Of a stretch of DNA of 64,000 nt, positions 44,845 to 55,079 are shown piece after piece. Under the pieces are notes generated by a model that ran no database searches, had not been told where the DNA came from, and saw only the letters and a program-made list of their open reading frames with translations. The stretch is taken from positions 43,786,501-43,850,500 of the forward strand of contig NC_080557.1 of NCBI RefSeq assembly GCF_030253575.1, in the 5' to 3' direction. The stretch is from Rhododendron vialii. Lineage: Eukaryota > Streptophyta > Magnoliopsida > Ericales > Ericaceae. The position numbers and the translations under genes were made by a program. Every line of letters starts with the position of its first letter. Positions within the stretch are counted from its first letter, which is position 1.

Positions 44845-45140
44845 TTTTTTCAGGTCCACACCGTCCGGACCTCCCATTTTTCCGATCGATTTGCGATGAT
44901 CCGAGCCACTCAATGTGATCAGAACGTGATTTTAAAGGTACCCGAGTGAAATCAGTAAAAAAATAATCGGAAAGGGCTTGATCCGAGCAGCTTTCTGAAA
45001 AAAAGCTGCTCGGATCAAGCCCTTCCCGATTATTTTTTTGCTGATTTCACACGGGTGCCCTTAAAATCACGTTCTGATCACATTGAGCAGCTCGGATCAT
45101 TGCAATTCGATCGGGAAAAGGGAGGTCCGGACTGGAAAAC

Positions 45141-45196
<56 letters not shown>

Positions 45197-45560
45197 GGAC
45201 GGTTCAAAGGACACCCAAAAAAATACCTTATAAATTTTCAATCAAATTTTGATAATCCGAGTCGCTCAATATGATTAGAACGTGATTTTAAGGGTACCCG
45301 CGAGAAATCAGCAAAAAAAATGACCGAAAATGGCTTGATATGAGCAGTTTTTAGCTCAAATTTAATGAACGGTTTAATAAAAAACTATACAAAAACAAGC
45401 ACTTTTCGGTCATATTTTTTGTTAATTTTTTGCGGACATCCTTAAAATCACATTCTGCACACATTGAACGGTTTGGATCTTAAAATTTTGATCGAAAACT
45501 ATGAGATTGAGATTTGGAGTGTTTTTTTCAGGTATTTTTTTGGTGTCCCTCAAATCGTTA
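44803..45560. mobile_element. Two foldback MITEs (GGACCTCC family 3 and 4) between TA microsatellites
   Basis: A TA repeat (44803-44842) is followed by a foldback element 44843-45143 with arms CGATGATCCGAGCCACTCAA and its complement, and perfect central arms around AAAGCTGCTCGGATCAAGCC. Another TA repeat (45144-45194) is followed by a second, more diverged family member to about 45560. The long Ile-Tyr open frame is only the TA repeat. Confidence 0.75.
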
Positions 45561-46196
45561 ATCTATATATATATATAAATAGATAGATAAACGATTTCTC
45601 TGAAATAACATCTCCTTAAGTCTTAGATCTTGCAAGAATGTACGAATTAATAGAAGGAATTAGATCTTCTTTTGTCCTTAATTTGGACCAAACGGGACAA
45701 TTCAGATTTCAATCATCCATTGCTGCAATTCATAATTTAGAGTTGCTAAAAAACTTTTACTGATCGAAAAGTCTCTTAAAAAATACGAACAGTCGATTAT
45801 ACATACTAATGTATGGTTCAGATTTAGATTATCTCATACAATCAATTATAATTATTACTGTATGGTTCAAATATAAACTGTTTCATTTCGTTTAAAATTT
45901 GAACCGAAGAGAATCCGAACTATTAATAAATTGACTAGGCACCTACCTGAAAGTACATTTACTGGAGTAATAAATTTTTTGTCCTAAAAGAATGTTGTTC
46001 AGATCAGATATTTATTTTTTACCATGGGAAAAAGGATAGTACGCAGTATTTAAAAAAAATTGGCAGTATAGTGGGGGAGCTGGGTATTAATGGCGGTCAG
46101 TCTGAAATCTGATGAATATGGTAGTGTGTTCCAGAAGGAATCCCTCAGCGAGAATTAGGGTTCGCATTGAATTGTTTTGCAGGCTTTTTCAATTAT
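45561..46196. other. Intergenic stretch with no supported gene
   Basis: A TA run lies at 45565-45577. A 22-codon open frame from an ATG at 46090 (MAVSLKSDEYGSVF..) ends at 46158; I do not recognise it and give it no function. Confidence 0.35.

Positions 46197-46231
<35 letters not shown>
46197..46231 (+). repeat. Homopolymer of 35 G
   Basis: An uninterrupted run of G. It could form G-quadruplex DNA, or the length could be a sequencing or assembly artefact. Confidence 0.9.
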
Positions 46232-46232
<1 letters not shown>

Positions 46233-46834
46233 GGAATGGGGATGAATTTAACAGAACTGTGGATGTTGACTCCTTTCCCAACTCCTTCGTATAGGTGAGT
46301 CTGAGTGATACTTTACTTCCCACCTTTTCTTGTACCTGTTTTTGCTATTGCTCCTGGCTAGTGGCTCTAATAAGCGAACCGAATTGCTCGTGTTTCGGTT
46401 TGTTAAGGCAAAACTCAGCTCGGTTCTGTTTCACTCGTTTAGTAAACAAAACAAGTTTGAATTTTAGGTTTGACACTAAAAAACTCGGCTCGTTTGAAGA
46501 GAGGCTTGTTGAGTAAATTAGCTTGGCTCAATAGTTATCCCGAGTCACATGTAGGATTACCATATACACATCTCGACTAGTTTTTACGGAATTTATTTTA
46601 CCGTCTAATGATGGGGTCTAGTTAAAGTTGGGACAAAATCTTGTATGAATTTAGCTTGGAGTTTATAGCATCTAATGAAAGACAACAAAGTCATAAATCT
46701 CAATGTCTCATAAGACCAACTGAGTTCTCCGGAGTATTGTATTACTGATGCACTTCCACGATGTTCAAATCCCCTGATATTTCCGTTCTTCCATGCATAA
46801 CATTAAGCAAACGAGAAAATCTTTTCTTTAACGG
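46232..46834. other. Intergenic, with a dispersed-repeat fragment
   Basis: Around 46370-46530 there are GCTCGGTTC/GCTCGTTT motifs like those at 6590 and 14265. No gene. Confidence 0.35.
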
Positions 46835-46985
46835 CGGAACTGTGAATAGTTGTTTACGGAGCCAATCGTGACTGTATGTCCAAAAGTTTCATTAAAATCC
46901 GGACAGAATAGAACACTTTTGGACGGTCGCGATTGATTGCTGCTGTAAAGAACTTGTTCACGGCGGAGCCGTGAATGAATAAGTT
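46835..46985. mobile_element. Foldback MITE, GAAGCCGTGAATAA family
   Basis: ACGGCGGAACTGTGAATAG on the left and CACGGCGGAGCCGTGAATG on the right. The middle has TTTCATTAAAATCCGGACAG and TTTTGGACGGTCGCGATTGA. Confidence 0.6.
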
Positions 46986-47167
46986 TCTCTCTAAGCAAAT
47001 ATTTCTAGTTTCCCATTTTAAAGAGAATACAAAAACTCAAATCCATCACAAAATTGGCAACAAAAAGTATAAAAAATGAACCCAATTTCATAAAATTTGT
47101 GCCACAAGGGACGGCAGGGGTGCTGACCGTAGAAACGGCACTTTTTGGCTCAGTTGGTACACATTAA

Positions 47168-47690
47168 ATGGGACAGGATTCTTTGCACAGATGATTTGAA
47201 AACCACTCATTTTTTTTAAATAATTATTTTATGATTTTTTTTTTGGTTAAAAAATCAGTTAATCGGATATCGGTAAATGCTTTTTTGAATTTGTAGGATA
47301 CCTCGGATCTCGCAAAGATTATTCGAACCACTCTTTTAAAAAAAAAATTCTCACGAAGATGATTTTTTTTTTGATCCGCACGAAGATGATTTGAATCACT
47401 CATTTTTTTGAAAATATCTTTTTAATGGTTGTTTGTAAAAAATCAGGTCAATCCGATATTGGTAAGAGTTTTTTCAGAATTCATAAGATGTCTCAAATCT
47501 CACAAAAATGATTTGAACCACTCGTTTTTCAAAAAAAACGTTTTTATGATTTCCTCTACAAAATCAACTTAATCAAATACTATCAATAAAGACTTTTTTA
47601 GAACTTGTAATACGGAGTATAATTTTTTTTGATAGAATGAGTGATTCGAATCTTTGTACGGCCCGAGATGGGCCCCACAAAAATCGTGTG
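47168..47690. repeat. Cluster of three diverged foldback-core segments
   Basis: Three successive segments (about 47190, 47390 and 47510) share GATGATTTGAA.CCACTCATTT, AAAAATCAG.TCAATCCGATAT and TTTTTTAGAATT-type motifs. They look like tandem or nested pieces of the same MITE group seen at 1730, 2469 and 8971. Confidence 0.55.
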
Positions 47691-47896
47691 TGCGTGATTT
47701 GTGCAAAAGAATCTTGCCCGATTTAATGGGTACCAAACAAGGACTAAACAAGCGCAAACAAGGATTGCCTAACTGCACCAAAACGGCACCGTTTCTTAAG
47801 GTCAGCACCCCAGCCATTCCTTGTGGGCAGCAGGGGCCCGTTTCCATTTGTTCCAGACAGAGAAGATTGCTTCAAAATTGAGTCATTGGTCCCTGA

Positions 47897-48103
47897 AGGA
47901 AGGGGGGCTGCTGTCCCGGCTAAAACAATATCGTTCCGGGTCCAAAAGCTTGATCTGAAAATTTACTTGAAAGATCTCATCGCGTACTAAGGCCTTGCAA
48001 AAAATCAAATCGATCGAGTATATATAACCTAGTAAACGTTTTGGATCAAAGCTTTTGGACTTGGGACGACATTGTTTTGGCCGGAAGAGCAGCCCCTTCT
48101 TCC
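47897..48103. mobile_element. Foldback MITE with about 58-base terminal repeats
   Basis: GGAAGGGGGGCTGCTGTCCC and TAAAACAATATCGTTCC on the left pair with GACGACATTGTTTTGGCCGG and AGAGCAGCCCCTTCTTCC on the right. The spacer is about 85 bases. Confidence 0.75.
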
Positions 48104-48627
48104 TCCCCTGAATTTACATATTTTTGTGTACAGTTTACCGTTCGTCCAGACGATAATCAGTTAAAAAGAAGAAGAAGAAGAAGAAATATCTTTGATCTCT
48201 CAGATAATAAAAAGAAGAAGAAAGTGTTTTTGAAGAGGCGCAATTAGAGAGAGGTACTCCCACTGGGTACTCCAATTTTGTTGCGTGGATGATATGATAT
48301 GACTTTAGGCGCACAATGTGTGTGGGTGTCTAGTTAAATGGGGACAACGAGCCAGTTTTGGCTGTGACAGATCTCTATCTTTCTGATCTTCCTGCTCCTA
48401 TAATAGGATGTTTCAGATTTTCTGGATTGTGTGTTGAGGCCGGCACCAATGTGCTTCAACAGAACCACCCATCACTCCCCCCCTGCCCAATAAATAAATC
48501 AACTGTTTTTCTTTTTTTCCCTACTGTTACGCTACGTACTGATCAGGTTGGTGATATGTCAGGTGTCGTTACAGATTTATCGATATTAGTACTGTTATTG
48601 TCTCGCATCGAAGAATTTACGGTAGTA
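48104..48627. other. Intergenic stretch with no supported gene
   Basis: A GAA microsatellite lies at 48166-48185. The open frame through 48358-48756 runs into the Stowaway element and has no recognisable domain. Confidence 0.35.
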
Positions 48628-48918
48628 CTCCCTCCGTCCTTTTTGAGATGTCCCAAAATGATGTGCTTATTTCAATACTTTTCAATTTTGGATATATATA
48701 TTATCATATTACCCCTTATTTCTCCCTCCCAAATTCAAAATTTGAACTTGATTTGAAAAGAAAGTGGAGTAAATTATTGACATGACAAGAAAGTTGACGA
48801 AAAGTCATAAATTACAAATGGGTAAAATAGTAAAATTGACACAAAGTCAATATAATTATGATTTTTTATTAAATTACGTGAAAGTCAAAATAGGTGCAAC
48901 AAATTGGAACGGAGAGAG
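48628..48918. mobile_element. Stowaway MITE
   Basis: CTCCCTCCGTCC..TTTGAGATGTCCC on the left and TTGGAACGGAGAGAG on the right, with TA on each side (48626-48627 and 48919-48920). Confidence 0.85.
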
Positions 48919-50136
48919 TATACATACTATATGGAGTATATTTATTAAAAAAAAAATTAAATAAAATTTAAAAGTAGTCTGGAACCGTCCCGTACTGACC
49001 AGTACCATTCGGTATTCGACCGACACTGTCGGAGTATTTGATTAGTACTGTCTGTTATTGACTTTTATACTAAAAGAGAAAAATAAATAGAAAAGTAGTT
49101 CGGTAGTGTCTTGGTACATGCATGCCGGTACCGACCGACATTTGAGCCGGAACGAATTTAAATAGGTGAGATACTGGAGTTGATCAATACATGTACGTAC
49201 GGTCCGCTAGGGTAGGGCTCTTTAGGCATGAGAAAATTCTACCAGGTCTCAAAGATTCTGTATCTCAGAATTATTAAGGCGGATACTAGTACTATTTCAG
49301 TATGTTTTGTATTTTGAGTTTCTCTCGTTCAAATTTTCTTACACGATTATGCAATTGAAACTGCAGATATATATACACCCGAATTTCGGTACAGGAACTA
49401 CATTATCTGAAATATGGTATTGACAAATTTGAGGCTGATCAGTTTTCCAAAGTGCTAAAGGGTCTTTTTTTTTTTTTTGTGAAGGAAAAAAAAAGAGTTC
49501 ATTTCTAGACGTACGAAAGAAGAATTGTTTACTTTTCAGGATCAATATGCCAAGTTGTGATCTCAGAATTTACAAACGAGAGCTGCTATTCCCCCTCCCC
49601 TGACACACACACCCCCCGGCCCCACCTCCCCTTTTCCGGAATTACCCCCCGCCTCTCTCTCTCTCTCTCTTCCTTTTCTTTACAGTTTCTTTCTTTACAG
49701 TTTCTTTCTTTCTTTTTTTCCTTTTCTTTACAGTTTGATTTTTTTTTTTCATTTTATTTCTTTTTCTTTCTTTTTAGTTTGAATTTTTTTTCTTTAATAA
49801 TAGGTTCAGGTCTAATTTTAGGCTTTGTAAAGTAATTAAGAAAAAAAAAGTGTTTCAATTGATCATATTTATACGACTGTTTTATTTTTCTTTTTTTGTC
49901 CTTTATAGATTAAAAAATATAGTTACAAAAATAAGTGTTTCAATTTTCAATCCGTTTGAACCAGTGCAAAGATGTTATTTTTCTGATCATTTCATCTTAA
50001 ATGGTCGCAATAACTTTTTGGTTTCAAGGCCTTTCAATGGACATCCTAAGAGAGTCTTAAAACTAAAAAATAAGTCTTACGGTGTTTTGTTGAAATGGCT
50101 TAAAAAGATATGAGTAATTAAGTAACGAAAGAAATT
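48919..50136. other. Intergenic, with a pyrimidine-rich tract
   Basis: 49580-49800 is a C/T-rich low-complexity tract. 49849-49985 resembles one arm of the palindrome that follows. No gene. Confidence 0.4.
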
Positions 50137-50470
50137 AAAATAATATGATCAGAATAAAAAAATCTTCACACCCGTTCAAACGCATTAAAAATTGAAGCAC
50201 TTAATTTTTTAACCATATTTTTTAATATATATAAACGGTCTAAAAAAATTAAGTGCTTAAATTTTCACTCCGTTTGAATCGGTGCAAAGATCTTGTCAAT
50301 ATAATCATAATAACAAGATTTTTGCACCGATTCAAACGGAGCGAAAATTTGAACACTTAAGTTTTTTTTAGACCGTGTATATATTAAAAAATATGGTTAA
50401 AAAATTAAGTACTTCAATTTTTAATGCGTTTGAACGGGTGTGAAGATCTTTTTATTTTGATCATATTATT
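50137..50470. mobile_element. Near-perfect 330-base palindrome (foldback MITE)
   Basis: Two arms of about 160 bases pair around a 15-base spacer centred near 50305. Examples are CACACCCGTTCAAACGCATT against AATGCGTTTGAACGGGTGTG, and TTTGAATCGGTGCAAAGATC against its near complement. No coding capacity. Confidence 0.88.
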
Positions 50471-50898
50471 CTAAAGAGACATAATCAAATTTTGTCTCTA
50501 AGGCTCTCATAATTACGTTTATGCTCTATAGGATTGCAAATTGATAGGTTCGATTTTTTTTTAACCCAAACGTTGCCGTTTAGGGGCAGCAGAGCCCAAT
50601 GAATTAAAATGGCGGAGGGAGGTAATTAAAAGGGCTGAAGGAGGATAAAAGCGGAAAAAGGGTGTGGCAGCGGGAGAGGTGTAGTGTCAGGGGGGGTGAG
50701 AAAAGCAATTTACTTTACAAACTCTATGGTGGTATCTTGACTTTTGAGTGGATTGAGACTTGACCAGAGTTTTGGTACGGAACTACTGGGGGAATAGAAC
50801 TCAAAACGGACCACAAAATGAGGTTTCCACCAACAAAAAAGGACGACGACTTGACCAGAGTTATGTCATTTTAGCTGCTTATTCGCACTAAGTAATAA
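50471..50898. other. Intergenic stretch with no supported gene
   Basis: No gene or repeat ends seen. A purine-rich piece lies at about 50610-50700. Confidence 0.35.
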
Positions 50899-51560
50899 GG
50901 TGATTCACAGTGGTATAATTAAAAGTTAATTATTTTTAAAGTTAATAATATTTGTGCAAAAAATAGCTCATAATGATATAATCAAACTTAGCAACATCCT
51001 TAAAAATAATCAAATTTTTGGTTTTGGATAACCAAAACTAGCAACCTTTTTCAATAATCAAAATTTATGAACCCCATACCACATAAGTTAACTGGTTCCA
51101 AAATTTGTATGCACGCATGTTTCAACTGGTATTTTTTTTTCTTTTCTTCTTCGTCTCTATATCTTTTTCACTTCACCCACAAATTGTTTCTCTTTCTTTC
51201 CCTCTAAAAGTGAAACTTATATCTCTCGATCATCTACAATTTGACTAATCGTCATCGGATTAATGTATTTCACTCTTTTTTCTCGTTTATATTTTATTCT
51301 CTTTTTTTCCCCAAAATTAAGTGAGGGAATCGATATATTTCTGCCAAAAAAAGAAAAAGAAATGGAAGGAACTGAATGGCGGGAAACAGAGAGAGAGAGA
51401 GAGAGAGAGATTATAGTGGATCCCTTATTTTAGTTATGGACTTGGAATGACCATTGTGGATCTCAACATTGTTAAGTTTAACAACCTCTTAAATGAATAA
51501 TCAAAAGCTGATGTGTTAAATTTTGATTATCCATTTTTTATTATACCACTGTGGATGGCC
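50899..51560. mobile_element. hAT-like MITE with CACAGTGGTATAA ends
   Basis: GGTGATTCACAGTGGTATAA (50899) and TTATACCACTGTGGATGGCC (51560) are inverted. A GA microsatellite is inside (about 51388-51411). Confidence 0.68.
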
Positions 51561-52139
51561 TAAGTTTAGACATTTTAGCTGTTTGTTCACACTAAACAAC
51601 AATTTATTAGTTAGTGGAAACAAGTACTTCACATTTTTCAACAATTTTTCACTCACATACCCATTTACAACTTATTGGTTGGTGGAAATAACTTATAATA
51701 TTTTTTAACAACTTATTGATTAGTGAAAACAAGTAACAACTTATCAACAACAACTTCTTTCTCAATACTTATTTCCTACCGGAAACACCCCCATTGTATA
51801 CTATCTCATTGACGTGTTACAAATGTATTGGTAGAGTACTACAACTCACTTACCATGTTCTTTACCAGTGCAGTCAATGGCGACTCCAGAAGATTGTGAG
51901 CATGATGTCATTCACAAACATAAGTATGAATTAAAAAAAAATTAGCTCAACTAAACCTCTCAATAAGTAGAAGACACATATGTCAAGTGTATTGTATAAT
52001 GTACAGTATAAAAAAAGGATAAAGACATGAACTTCTACGAGGGCATTGAAAATGTTAATCGCCATCACCTTAATTACTGTAATTTGTAGCGTAGATACCG
52101 ACACAATACCAATGACAATGTAGACTAAGGTTTCGTTTC
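51561..52139. other. Intergenic, short diverged tandem repeats
   Basis: Three diverged units of the type CAACTTATTGGTTAGTGGAAA occur at 51610-51730. No gene. Confidence 0.4.
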
Positions 52140-52897
52140 AGAACAACTTCTTAAAAAATAAATATTTATTTTTTGTTTTTTTTAGTTTTTTGACTCCGAC
52201 TTATTTTTAGTTTTGAAACGGGTCTAATTTGATGCGGCGCTGCATGCTATACCCTTTGAGGCCCACCCCTTTGAGAAACACGCGAGAACGGCCAGAGCCG
52301 CGCATGTGGCAGGGAGAAATCAACTGGTGTGGTCTGTAGCCCACGGTGGTGACTAGTGTCAATACAATAATTTGATGTGATCAGTTTTTAACCAATTAGA
52401 ATTCTCAATATCATAATTAGCAAAAACATAATTCCCATGGGGTCCGCCGACCCCACCTCTTTCCATGTAGCATGTCGCCAGTTACAGTGGCACAACGTCA
52501 CATAGTATTATCCAAAATATGGCTTCTAAGAGTACGTTTGAAAAATCTTCTTATTTTATAAATACTTATTTTGGGGCTTTGTTTCACAAAATTCAAATAA
52601 ACAGTTTATTTTTACATTTTTAAACTAAAAAATAATGTAAATAAAAAATAATTTTTCAAATTTTTTTTGCATCGTATTAAAGATCTCAATGAGATCTATC
52701 AAAGAAGATCTATAGTGATAGGAAAATTATTTGCGTAAGCACATGATTTTTGAGCTTGAAATTACCTTTTTAAAAAATAAGTACTTATTCATCCTTTTAT
52801 GGAACACACTTTATTAGTAGACAAAAAATAAGTTCTTATTCCGATTCTGAAACGGGCCCAAGATGGTTACATAGCATTGCTCTTGCTATCCTTTGTC
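52140..52897. repeat. Two pieces of the AAATAAGTACTTATTTTT MITE group
   Basis: TTTCGTTTCAGAACAACTTC at 52132 and CCGATTCTGAAACGGGCCC at 52842 are inverted, and two AAATA(A/T)(G/T)TA.TTATTTTT blocks lie inside, with a GAGATCTATCAA segment like that at 1230. The centre (52240-52520) is unrelated sequence, so this may be a composite. Confidence 0.4.
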
Positions 52898-53172
52898 AAA
52901 ATATAAATAATAAAGTTGTCATTTTCTCATAACAGCTTAAAAATTTAGACAAATTAGTGGTTAACAAATTAATATGGTATCAGAACAGGTAATAGATTTC
53001 GTGTTCGAATTTCACCGCCTGTCTAATGTTAAAATATTTACACGTGTTTAATTCGCTTATGGAGGAGAGTCTGGCTACACATGTGAAGGCACATTAAAAG
53101 TATAAATAATAAAGTTGCCTTTTCTCTCTAACAACTTAAGCTTTCAGAGGAGTTAGTGATTAACAGTTTAAT
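52898..53172 (+). mobile_element. TRIM-like mini-retrotransposon
   Basis: Direct repeats of about 75 bases at 52898-52972 and 53097-53172 (TATAAATAATAAAGTTG, TTAGTG.TTAACA..TTAA) flank about 125 bases. TGGTATCAGAAC (52975-52986) follows the first repeat immediately, as a primer-binding site for initiator tRNA-Met should. No coding region. The small size fits a terminal-repeat retrotransposon in miniature. Confidence 0.5.
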
Positions 53173-53853
53173 AACTACTCCTATAATGGTTTAGTTACGA
53201 TCCCATGAGATCATTGGAAAAGAAGGCGCCCCCAAATGAAGGGGGGTTTTGTTTTGTTTTCCGATAAATTTTTTTTATATATCGTTCTAATTTTATCGGA
53301 TGTCCTCGAAGGGTTTATATATATATATATATGAAGGGGGTTTTCTTTGTTACAGTGCCCTCTGTTTTTTCATAATTTTTGATGTAAGATATTAGGGCTT
53401 GGTATTTCGTAGTAATTCTTATTCCCTGATGTAAAAATGATACCTCGGTCAAAAAAGAATGTGTGTTGCGAAGCTGGGACCTCTGGGTGGTAAACCCATC
53501 CATCTTGGCTGATCAACCAACTGCACTCTATCTCTTGGGGTTGATCTGCCAATATGTTTGTATAGGAGATATGCATTAATGCAGTATGCATGTTTTGACA
53601 AGATTCCTGTAATGCATTAACGCACTGCGGAATTCTTTCGGATCAATTACGCGTACAATTCTCGTTGTTAAGGTTTCGTTTCAAAACCTAGATGAATCAA
53701 TGTGGAATGCTATGCATCCGGAATCTTTTTCTAACGAAACTAATTTAGTAAACGAGGAGGTAAATTGCAAATTTTAGCGTGATATGGACCGCTGTTGCAT
53801 TCTAGAATAAAAGGTCTGATGATGAATAATGTTAACATAAAATTAATATTTAG
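53173..53853. other. Intergenic stretch with no supported gene
   Basis: A TA run lies at 53317-53331. No gene. Confidence 0.35.
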
Positions 53854-54097
53854 GGGGCGTTTTCGCTAAACTAGAAGTTGTGGACTATTTTTTGTAACTA
53901 TTTATAGTCAAGTTGTTTTCACTAAACTAAAAGTTGTAGAAAATACATTGGTTAGTGGAAGAAAATATGTTGAATTCTTTTAATTTAGTAAAAACAACTT
54001 AACTTTTGATAAAATAATTTAGTTTAGTATAAACAACCCAACCAAAATCAAAAAGTTGTAGGTGTAGATGTTTTTACTCACTAAACATAAAAAAACG
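53854..54097. mobile_element. MITE with GGGGCGTTTTCGCTAAAC end
   Basis: GGGGCGTTTTCGCTAAACTA on the left and TTTTTACTCACTAAACATAAAAAAACGC on the right are roughly inverted. CACTAAACTAAAAGTTGTAG and TTTAGTTTAGTATAAACAA lie inside. Confidence 0.45.
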
Positions 54098-54439
54098 CAT
54101 TATAGTATCTGTAAGAAAGTAAGACAAAAAGAGCTTAAGATCGATTCATAAATAAAAAATGAATCTCACCACTTTACGAAAATCAATTTTGTAAATTTTG
54201 TTTGTTTGTTTTGACATGTTACGTTTTTTATATTAAAAAAGAACGATTTTGACTTAATTCTTTTAACTTTGGAACATGAAGAAAAGAAATGAAAAGAAAG
54301 GAAAAAAAACTTTGAGGAAAATATAGAGCAAAACTCACTGTGCTTAATTTTTCGTTTTCTTACTCCATTTCTTTCCCATAAAGTCTACAACCATCGAACC
54401 CAAAAGGCGGTGGCCGGCCACCACATGTCATTAGGGCCC

Positions 54440-54655
54440 GTTTCGAGTCTCGCACGGATGATCTGAATAGTTCAATAATTTTAAAAAAAAACCAAGTCAG
54501 CATGAGAAAAATCAGCTCGATCCGATATATGTAGGTGCTCGGATAAAGCTTTAGTCTTAGGATAATCGGAAAAACAATCTTCCATTTTTTTTCGATTTTT
54601 CAAAGATGAGAAACTTGATTCGAGCACCTACACATATCGAATCATGCGATGACTG
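54440..54655. mobile_element. Foldback MITE of the shared-core group
   Basis: It contains GCACGGATGATCTGAATAG, the core AAAAATCAGCTCGATCCGAT and GTAGGTGCTCGGATAAAG. The other arm has GATTCGAGCACCTACACATA. Right terminal part truncated. Confidence 0.6.
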
Positions 54656-55079
54656 TAGTGCTGCTCTTTTTTTTTTCCCTGTTTTCTCTCTAACCAAACA
54701 AGAGAAAATAAAATTTTTAAACAGGTTCCGAACAAGCCCTCAGGGTTTTTCTCCCCCATGGCCCACGGTGCATTTCAACGGCACCGTTTCATTCTCATGT
54801 ACTATCAGGCTTACAACGGCGTCGTCCGGTTTCTCTCAAGTCGATTTTCTTGCGCCAAACCCTCTGTCACGAGAGCCACCACTCTCTCTCCTTCCCGCCC
54901 CCGCCCCCGCCTCCGATTCACCTCCGCCGCACACCGCTCACACCACCACCGCGATCTTAAATTTCACATAGTTAGGTATATTTTCGTACCCCTGAATTTC
55001 TATTCCATCACAATCAGAACACAAATCTCGAACATCTCTCTCTCTCTCTCTCTCTCTCTGTCTGTTCGTCTAGGCAGCA
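54656..55079 (+). promoter_or_regulatory. Promoter and leader of the SWC6-like gene
   Basis: The proximal part is C-rich (54880-54920) and the leader carries a CT microsatellite (55035-55060) immediately before the ATG. No clear TATA box, as is common for housekeeping plant genes. Confidence 0.45.

Noticed and set aside
45055-45274. Open frames with a long Ile-Tyr repeat
   Set aside because: Translation of a TA microsatellite running into MITE arms.
46090-46158. Short frame beginning MAVSLKSDEYGSVF
   Set aside because: Only 22 codons, no recognised family and no splice context that extends it.
49557-49835. A 92-codon frame rich in Ser, Leu and Phe that looks like membrane segments
   Set aside because: Comes from a C/T-rich low-complexity tract; no start context, no homologue known to me.
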